64,000 nt of DNA. It comes from Acestrorhynchus altus. Lineage: Eukaryota; Chordata; Actinopteri; Characiformes; Acestrorhynchidae. A program made the position numbers and the translations under genes. A model generated the notes under the pieces. The model worked only from the letters and a program-made list of their open reading frames with translations. It ran no database searches and was not told the DNA's origin. Positions 1 through 9,600 of this stretch are shown here, in pieces (position 1 is the first letter of the stretch; every line of letters starts with the position of its first letter). The stretch covers positions 26,621,287 to 26,685,286 of the forward strand of contig CM067520.1 of assembly GCA_034509495.1 (NCBI GenBank), written 5' to 3'.

Positions 1-1547
1 CCTTGAAGCCATGCGGATGTCTTTTTTTTATGGTCTCTACAAACTCTTCCCACACCCAAGTTTTTGCCTCAGCAACCATCCAAGTCACGTGCCGCTTGGA
101 ATGCCTGTACCCGTCAGCTGCTTCTGGAGTCCCACAGGCCAAAAAGGCCCGATAAGACTCTTTCTTCAGCCTGACAGCATCCCTCACTGCTGGTGTCCAC
201 CAGCGGGTTCGAGGGTTGCTGCCACAACAGGCACCGGCAACCTTGCAGACACAGCTCCGGTAAGCCACCTCAACAATGGTGGCATGGAACATGGCCCACT
301 CGGACTCAATGTCCCCCGCCTCCCCCAGGATGTGTTCAAAGTTTTCCCGGAGGTGGGATTTAAAACTCCATCTCTTCCACCATGCGTTCCCAGCAGACCC
401 TCACAATTAGCTTGGGCCTGCCAGGTCTTACTGGCATCCTCCCCCACCAATGTAGCCAACTCAACACCAGATAATGGTCAGTTGACAGCTCTGCCCCTCT
501 CTTCCCCTGGAGCTCAGATGATTCAACAACGAAGTCAATCATTGAACTACGGCCTAAGGTGTCTTGGTGCCAGGAGCACATATGGGCACCTTTATGTCTG
601 AACATGGTGTTAGTTATGGACAATCCATGATGAGCACAGAAGTCCAATAACATAACTCCACTCAGGTTCAGATCAGGGGGGCCGTTCCTCCCAACCATGC
701 CCCTCCAGGTCTCACTGTTGTTGCCCACATGGGTGTTGAAGTCCCCCAGTAGAACAAAAGAGTCCCCTGAAGGGTCACTTTCTATCACCCCCTCCAGAGA
801 CTTCACAAAGGGTGGGTAATCTGAACTGCTGTTCGGCCCATAAGCACAAACAACCATCAGAACCCATCCCCCCACACGTAGGCAGAGGGAGGCTACCCTT
901 TCATCCACTGGGGTGAACCCCAACATACAGGCACCAAGATGGGGGGCCCACAAGTATGCCCTCTCCTGCTCGAGGCCTTTCATCACAGGCAACTCCAGAG
1001 TGGAAAAGTGTCCAACCCTTCTTAAAGAGACTGGTTCCAGAGCCCAAGCGGTGCGTCAAGGTGAGCCCAACTATTTCAAGCTGGAACCTCTCAACCTCGC
1101 ACACCAGCATTCCACGTCTTCGGCCACTACCCATCACCCATTGCACCTGACCCCTTTGGCCCCTCCTACAGTTGGTGAGCCCAAGGGAAGGGGGACCCAC
1201 GTTTCCTCTTCGGGCTGTGCCCGGCCGGGTTCCATGGGAAAAAGCCCGGCCACCAGAAGCTCGCCAGCAAGCCCCAACTCCAGGCCTGGCTCTAGAGTGG
1301 GGCCCGGTGACCCGCGTCTGGGCGAGGGAACACTGTGTCCAAGTTTCTCTTGCATGATAAGGGGATTTTCGAGTTGCGCTTTGTCTGATCCCTCATCTAG
1401 GACCTGTCTGCCTTGGGTGACTCTTACCAGGGGCATGAAGCTCCTGACAGCATAGCTCCTAGGGTCATTGGGACACTCAAACCCCTCCACCACGTTAAGG
1501 TGGCAACCCATGGAGAGGAGAAATACACAGTACAGTAAATACTGCAC
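1..1547 (-). mobile_element. Non-LTR retrotransposon fragment, endonuclease part
   Basis: The minus strand encodes, over about 360-992, an apurinic-type endonuclease of the exonuclease/endonuclease/phosphatase fold. It has the LLGDFNTHVG block, the DTLGRSSMIDFVV block and the STDHYLV block typical of fish LINEs. Towards position 1 the reading continues as the linker before the reverse transcriptase, which would lie outside the window. Upstream, 1134-1547 carries the leader often seen in these elements (GCHLNVVEGFECPNDP). Frameshifts and stops break the frame between 900 and 1200, so the copy is dead. The clade is not settled; RTE-like is likely. Confidence 0.82.
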
Positions 1548-1573
1548 ATAATAAAAGTTACTCTGAAGATTAT

Positions 1574-2095
1574 TTACAGATTTGCTGATTGTTCACAGTT
1601 ATGGCATGTGGGGAGATTGTTGCACATTGTTGTTATATTGAGAAAAAAAAGAGTGGAGTTATGTGTGTTTTCCGTGTTCTGCTGGGAGCAGTGCTGGTTG
1701 TAGAGTCTAACAGCAGCAGGGAGGAGGGACCCGCGATCCCGCTCCTTCCCAGACTTAGTGTCACTGAAGGAGCTGACCTGTGCTGCCAGAGTCTCATGAA
1801 TGGGGTGGGAGTCGTTCTCCAGCATGGATGCCAGCTGGGCTACCATCCTTCAGCCTCCCACCACCTGCACTGGGTCTAAGGGGCTTCCCAGCACACAACT
1901 GGTCTTCTTTATGAGTTTTGTCAGTCTCTTCCTGTCTGCCACCAAAATACTGACACCCAAGCAGACCACTTCATAAAAGATGGCTGATGCCACCACTGTG
2001 TCAAAGAAGGTCCTCAGGAGTTCCCCCAGAACTCCACATGTCCTCAGTTTCCTCAGTTGGTGGAGTCTGCTCTGGTCTTGTCCAGTAAGTGCAGT
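1574..2095 (-). mobile_element. LINE reverse transcriptase 3' end, degraded
   Basis: On the minus strand the translation reads LRKLRTCGVLGELLRTFFDTVVASAIFY, then LLPAAVRLYNQH close to 1700. This is the C-terminal region of fish LINE reverse transcriptases (the stretch after the RT core, ending in the LPAAVRLYN motif). It is 5'-truncated and separate from the element at 1-1547, although both lie in the same orientation. Confidence 0.7.
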
Positions 2096-2506
2096 GGTGT
2101 TAACAGACAGTATCGGGGTAGACTGTTTTGGAAATGCTATAGTATAGACTAATGAATATTCTCTTCAGAAGATCGTAATTGGCAGTTGATTGGATAATGT
2201 TCAAACCACAATTTATTAATAAATAATGTGGAAATCCAGATCCAGTTGTAACAGGTTCACTCACATATTCTTGCAACTGTTTGATATCAGCATTCTTAGT
2301 GGAGCATTGTTTGGGTGGTAAATTGTAATGCATTTCATGTTGAAGGTTAACTGAATGTGATGTGCTTTTTCATACACAAACGTGATTTTATGTAGAATTT
2401 AAGGTTCAGGCATTTTAGAGCAGAAATGTGTCGTATTTACTATTATTTATTAATTATTTTGTTAAACTGTGCTTTATTTATTTCAACTATTTATTTATTT
2501 TGATAG

Positions 2507-3617
2507 ATGATATAAATGTGAGACTCATCAATGGCCATGGACCCTGCTCTGGTAGAGTGGAGGTTTATTATACTGGTCAGTGGGGAACAGTGTGTGATGA
2601 TAGCTGGGACTTGAATGATGCCGAGGTGGTGTGCAGACAACTGGGATGTGGGGGAGCTATCAGTGCCCATATCGGTGCTTATTTTGGCGAGGGAAGTGGC
2701 CTGATACTTCTAGATGATGTTGATTGTTCTGGAAGTGAAAGCTCCATCACAGAGTGCCATTCTTCACAATCACACAACTGTGGTCATAATGAAGATGCTG
2801 GAGTTACCTGCTCACGTAAGGAAAACAGTATTTTTTCAGGCTGTAATGCAGCTCAATGTACAATCTTTAAAAACGACTGTAATCTTCATCAAATCCTTGT
2901 TTTGTCTTGCTCATGAAATTTGCTTTTCTTTTTATGCTGCAAATCAGGCGTCAGACTGGTGAACGGAGGAGGTCGCTGCAGTGGACGAGTGGAGGTCTAT
3001 CATGATGGTCAGTGGGGAACAGTGTGTGGTGGTAACTGGGATATGAATGATGCAGAGGTGGTGTGCAGACAGGTGGGATGTGGCAGAGCAGTCAGTGCCC
3101 CTCTTACTGCCCACTTTGGTCAGGGAAGTGGACCAGTATTTCTGGATGATGTTGGTTGTTCTGGAAGTGAAAGCACCCTCACAGGTTGCTCTCATAGAGG
3201 ATTTGGAATGAACAGCTGCAGTCATGGTGAAGATGCTGGTGTTGTCTGCTCAGGTGAGGTTCTGTTCTTGGTAAGAATCACTCTTTCTGGAAAATGAAGA
3301 TTTACTTACTGAAATGATTTCTTTACCAGACGTCCTGCCGAGCCCCACCCTCACCCTGATCTCAACAAAGTCTACTGTGTCCGTTGGGGAAGCTGTTCAG
3401 TTCATATGTACATCACCGAACACAACATCCATCTCTGTAGACTTCCATTTATTTAAAGATGGAGCATCAATAAAAACCCAAAGAGCTGTATCTACAACAA
3501 CATTTACATTATCTATGGTTACGTCAGGTCAGAGCCAGTACAGCTGTGACTATTCATTTGGGAGAAGCAGCTCCATCATCTCATCATCCAGGAGCAACTC
3601 GATCAACGTCACTGTGG
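2507..3617 (+). CDS. Gene A cassette I: SRCR-SRCR-Ig exons
   Basis: The exons are 2507-2815 (SRCR, 103 codons), 2948-3253 (SRCR, 102 codons) and 3330-3617 (Ig-like, 96 codons). The first SRCR begins DINVRLINGHGPCSGRVEVY and has the eight group B cysteines. The second carries CGGNWDMNDAEVVCRQVGC, the signature of the second position in every cassette. The Ig exon has its cysteine pair in FICTSP and QYSCDY. The introns inside the cassette are very short (132 and 76 bp), so the cassette can move as a block of about 1.1 kb. Confidence 0.85.
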
Positions 3618-6571
3618 GTAAGAGCAGAGAAGATTTTATAATGACCTCACTTTATGTTTGTGCCTCAAACGTGCTTCAAAAGTATGGGCAGATCTGCACA
3701 GAGACATATCTATGGTGAAGCGAGCAGATATGGATGCCTTAACACTTAAAGAGTGGGTACAGAGATGATACTAGATCTGGAGGAAAGGAGTGACCCTCAC
3801 ATCTGGTGTGTGTTTCATTTAGTAGGTTAGTTCTTTCTTGATACCAAAGGATCCCACTTAGCACACAATCAACACACCGGAGAGAAGCAGCAGCCAATCA
3901 TGCACATCATACTCTCTACCAGACATGACTGCCCATCTGGAGGATGATATCAAGCACTGGAGCGTTCACCCAGGACAGGATGCCAGTCCATATCTGGGCA
4001 TGCAGACACATATTCACTCAGGAATACACACTCATTCACACACCAGAGCAGTTTAGAGTTGTCAGTTCACCTGAAATCCATGCTTTTGGAATGTGCTCTA
4101 GAGGAGAACATGGAAACTCCACTTCACACAACGGTACCAGAATTTGTTCAGAAACGGTTTCTCAGGTGGACTCAATTTACTTCTTTGGTGTACACCAGAC
4201 TTCAAAAGGCCGTGTTCACACTTATTCTGATGAAGTGCACTAAAAGACCGATCAACCAGGCTTTGTTTAAACCAAACCATCACCAACAAGTACAAACACA
4301 CCCTTAGATAAAGATCAGGCAATTTTTATTAAGAAAACAATCCAAAAGTCCAGGTCATTTCAAAGGGTTTGCTCACTTTTCTTTGCATTTGTTCATCAAC
4401 AGTGTTCAGTGCTGCACTATTGTTTGCTAAGTTTCCTCTGTAGTGAAAACCAGTTAATTTCATATTATTAAACAAACAGCCGAAGAAAGACTGCTGAATG
4501 TATTGCGCTTTTTCAGACACCTGCAGGGTTTTAAATGTGCTGCAAGTCATATGAGGACTTGATGTTGTTCAACTTCTTTTTGATAGGTGTCTTAAACATG
4601 AGACTTGTCAATGGTCCTGGACCCTGCTCTGGTAGAGTGGAGGTCTATCATAATGGTCAGTGGGGAACAGTGTGTGATGATGGCTGGGACTTGACCGATG
4701 CCGAGGTGGTGTGCAGACAACTGGGATGTGGGAGAGCTATCAGTGCCCGTATCGGTGCTCATTTTGGTCAGGGAAGTGGCCCGATTGTTCTGGATGATGT
4801 TGATTGTTCTGGAAGTGAAACCTCCATCACAGAGTGCCATTCTTCACAATCACACAACTGTAATCATAATGAAGATGCTGGAGTTACCTGCTCACGTAAG
4901 GAAAACAGTATTTTTTCAGGCTGTAATGCAGCTCAATGTACTTCATTCTTTAAAAACGACTGTAATCTTCATCAAATCATTGTTTTGTTTTGCTCATGAA
5001 ATTTGCTTTTCTTTTTATGCTGCAAATCAGACGTCAGACTGGTGAATGGAACAGGTGACTGCAGTGGACGAGTGGAGGTCTATCATGATGGTCAGTGGGG
5101 AACAGTGTGTGGTGGTAACTGGGATATGAATGATGCAGAGGTGGTGTGCAGACAGGTAGAATGTGGTAGAGCGGTCAGTGCCCCTCTTACTGCCCACTTT
5201 GGTCAGGGAAGTGGACCAATATTTCTGGATGATGTTGGTTGTTCTGGAGGTGAAAGCACCCTCACAGGTTGCTCTCATAGAGGATTTGGAATGAACAACT
5301 GCAGTCATGGTGAAGATGCTGGTGTTGTCTGCTCAGGTAAGGTTCTGTTCTTGGTAAGAATCACTCTTTCTGGAAAATGAAGATTCACTTACTGAAATGA
5401 CTTCTTTACCAGACGTCCTGCCGAGCCCCACCCTCACCCTGATCTCAGGAAAGTCTACTGTATTCCCTGAAGAAGCTGTTTTGATCATATGCACATCACC
5501 GAAACCAACGTCCACCTCTGTAGACTTCCATTTATATAAAGATGGAGTTTTAACACAAACCAAAACAGCTGTATCTACAGCAATATTCAAAGTGATTGTG
5601 GATACGTCAGATCAGGGCCAGTACAGCTGTGACTATTCATACCAGAAAAGCAGCTCCATCATCTCATCATCCAGGAGCAACTCCATCAACATCACTGTGG
5701 GTAAGAGCACAGAAGACTTTATAATGAACTCACTTTATAACTGTCTCAAAAGTGTTTCCAATCACCTGATCACATTTCATGATTGGAGGAAGGATGCGTT
5801 GCTCGTATTGTCCGAAGTTTGAGGAAATGGTTCATGGTTCACATCTGGAGTTACTGTTGTCCTGATATGATCAAGTCACTGTTCCTGTTTTATTGAGCAC
5901 ATTGATGAACATCCACAGTGCAGGCTAGAAAAAGTAAGTGAACTCTTGTTGAGCAGCTTTGTAATAAGCTCACTTCATTATTGTACCTCAAATGCATTTC
6001 CAGTGGCCAGTTTTGATCAGATTTCATGATGAAAGGAAGAATGCATTGCTCATGTTCATCTCTGATTTTCGTTTTGAGTAAACAGGTCGTGGTGTGTTCA
6101 CATCTGTAGTCATTGTTGTCCTCATGATCAGAACATTGTTCTTGAGTTTTATTGGGTAGGTTGAACTCAGTGCAGAGAGAATCACACAACTGGATGACTG
6201 AACCCAACTAACAAACACACATACATCTTTAATTTAGGGAACCGTCCCAAGGGATAAATAAAGTTCTATCTATCTATACCAATGCAACCCAATCCAAACA
6301 CAAATACAATTCCTCCTTTCAGAAATGCTTTTACATTTACAAGATTACCCATATTACAGAGGAGGCCAGAGCAGCGCTGCTCCGGCGTTCTCCTCCAAGC
6401 GCAATGGCTACCCGGCAATGATAGAAATGGCAGCAGTGTCGTAAAGAGGCAGTATCGTCACTTATCATCACTCAGAGGAAACATGGATGATTTCTCCCCC
6501 CTAGCATCAAGAGCAGGCCATGTAATGTAATTGGCATGACTACATTGGTAGGAGTGAAAAATTGGAAAAGG

Positions 6572-6606
<35 letters not shown>

Positions 6607-9600
6607 CTTATTCTTGTAGCACAAAATAGTTGCCCAGACTGGGAGTCAAACCCCAGTGTCCCACATGGTGTGGCTGGTGGTGTTATCTATTGTGCCACAC
6701 CAACCACAGTATTTATTTTGTATATTTTTTTCATTCTTTCTTTTTCCTTGTACTTTTATACATCTATTTTACAAGTTTTTTAGTCATCCTTACACCTGTG
6801 CAATTTGATTTAGTCAGACTGTTGAAACATCCGAGTGTTTGATTCATTTATTGATTTATTCACCTTTTTGATAGGTGACCTAAATGTCAGACTCACCAAT
6901 GGCACTGGAACCTGCTCTGGTAGAGTGGAGGTCTACCTTAATGACCAGTGGGGAACAGTGTGTGACAACGGCTGGGATATTAGTGATGCTGCAGTGGTGT
7001 GCAGACAGGTGGGATGTGGCGGTGTTGTCAGTGCCCACAGCAGGGCTCATTTTGGTCAGGGAAGTGGACCAATACATCTAAGAAACATTCGTTGTTTGGG
7101 AAGTGAAACCACCATCGCAAAGTGCCGTCATGAAAGGGCAAGTGGATTTGGCTTGGGTGCCTGTGATCATGGTGAAGATGCTGGTGTTACCTGCACAGGT
7201 AAGAAAAAGGGACATTTTAAGTGGTTAAGCTTTTCTACACCTGGGAAACTTATTTCATTTTATTGGGAAAAAAACAATGTAACAAACATCTGACATTTTA
7301 TTCTTAATTTATAAAAAAATATAAACACAAATGGTTTCAGATAAGAGTAACACTTTTATTATATAAAAATATTAAATGTCATATATTGCGGGGAGCAGTG
7401 GCGCGTGCCTGTAATCCAAGCTACCTGGAGGCTGAGGCTGGCGGCTGTTTGGGAGCAGTTTTGTTCTGGTGGGTCAGGAACCAGCCTTGTGACTGGAAGG
7501 TCACTAGTTTGAATCCCTGATCTAGCAGGATATGACTGGAGTGCCCTTGACCAAGGCACTGAACTCCCCAGCTGCTCCCCGGGTGCTGAGGATAGGGCTG
7601 CCCACTGCTCCGGGCACGTGTGCTCACTGCCCCCTGGTGTGTGAAGTCACTAGTGTGTATGTGTGTCACTGTGTGGAGGATTAATTCCTGTGTGTGCAAA
7701 ACACAGTGGGTTATTAAGTATTATTACTATTATATGCGGTTTAGCTCAATAATGATCTGACAGTATCTTTTGGAGGTGAAATCCCTACTTTATTAAAGTT
7801 TAACCTTCTTTTGCAGAAAGTAAAAAGTCCCACTAGTCAGTGCCAACATCAACGGTTTGTTCATGCTCCTCTTCCTCCACACCTGATTGTCAGAGCTCAA
7901 GCTCTTCAATGTTATCAAGTCCAGTCATGTATCTCCTCTGTAGCTGAACATCAGAATCAAAACCTTGATGCTGGCCTACAAAGCCCAAACTGGACCAGCC
8001 CCTCCGTACTTGGTGGCAGTGGTCAAAACTCGATCTGTACCAAGACTGAAGAAAATCTCTTTCGAGAGCATTTACAGGAACTCATTAAAGATTTATTCAA
8101 TTCAATTGAATCTTGTTTTTTCGAAGTCTCCAACCTGACATTTCTTATGGCAGCATCTAAGCTTGAGGAATCTCTGGGTCAAGCTTCTTCAGACTATCTA
8201 AGGATAATTTTTGAGAGAACAGCAAAACAGCTATGTATCTCCAAATGCCATAAATGTAAACTAACAGAAATATCCTTTTGCAGTGACTCTACCCACTCCA
8301 CGCATCTCTCTCAGACCCACCACAGAGGTCTCATGGGGAGAGAGGGTTGACATCTCCTGCTCTGTAGAGACTGAGTTCACAGAAGGAAACTTCACCCTTA
8401 AAACGTGCACTGGATCATTTTCAGAGACCAAGAGTGGAACATCCGTCACTTTCAGTTTGCTTAAAGTGGACTTTGTTGATGCGGGGTCTTACTACTGCCA
8501 GTATCAGACACGAGTGTCCAGTCATGTTTTCAGCTCTCCACAGAGCAGCCCTTTTGATGTGTTGGTTGTGGGTAAGACACATCTTACATATTTGTGCTAG
8601 TCTGTTCTAACTTTCTTATCAGAGCTTTATATGAGTTCTTCTTTTTCAGTGAACTTGCTGCAGCCTGATATCTCTTTTAGTGCATCTGGTGACTGGTTTC
8701 ACTGGTGGCTTCAAGGAGCAGAGGTGACCAGGGGCAACAGCTTCTCCATCATCTGCTCCACTCAACCACAGTATCCTGGAGGTGCCTTCCACCTGGAGTT
8801 CAGTGGATCCAACATCACCAGAACTCAGTCAGCTGTGAACCATTCAGCCAACTTCTCCTTTCCTCAGGCTGATTATGTCCAACAGGGAAACTACAGCTGT
8901 GTTTATGAAGTAGATGTTTCTTCACGCACTTTCAGATCCTCCAGCACTGAACGCTTGGAGGTCACTGTGAAAGGTACAGTAATAAAAGGAACGCATTGTT
9001 TCTCTTGACTTGTTCTCCTGAAGTGTGAACGTCCTGACAGTAGTTTCTCCCTCAGCATCGCTGGCTCCCATCATTGGTTTTGCAGCAACAGCAGGTCTGT
9101 TACTCATATCAGTGCTGATCATCGTTTTCTTCATGAGGAGAAACAAATATCAAAAACTGCAGGTGGCTGAGAAGATGTACCGTAGACAATGTGAGTATTC
9201 AATATGTATTCAGGCAGTAAAACACTATGCAGTGGGGAAAATAGGTATTTGATAGACTGCTAATTTTGCAAAATTTCCCAACTACAAGAAAGGAGACGGA
9301 ATCTAAAATAAAAACTCACAGACCTTTTAGTATTTCTTTAAGGAGGCTTCCTATTCTGCATTCATTACATGTAATTATTGCACCTGTTTTATAAAAGAGG
9401 CCTGTCCCCACACATCAATCATACTCCAACTTCTGCACCATGGCTAAGACCAAAGAGCTGTCTAAGGACACCAGGGACAAACTTGTAGGCCTGCACAAAG
9501 CTAGAATGGGATATCGGAGAATAGACAAGCGGCTTAGTGAGAAGGCAACAACTGTTGGCAGTCTGGTTCTCTATGCAAGGTCTCGCCTCGCAGGGTAAGG

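Noticed and set aside
2944..3225. Minus-strand open frames opposite SRCR exons (also at 5027, 17289, 25221 and others)
   Set aside because: They recur wherever the same SRCR exon occurs, and are antisense shadows of it with no family likeness of their own.
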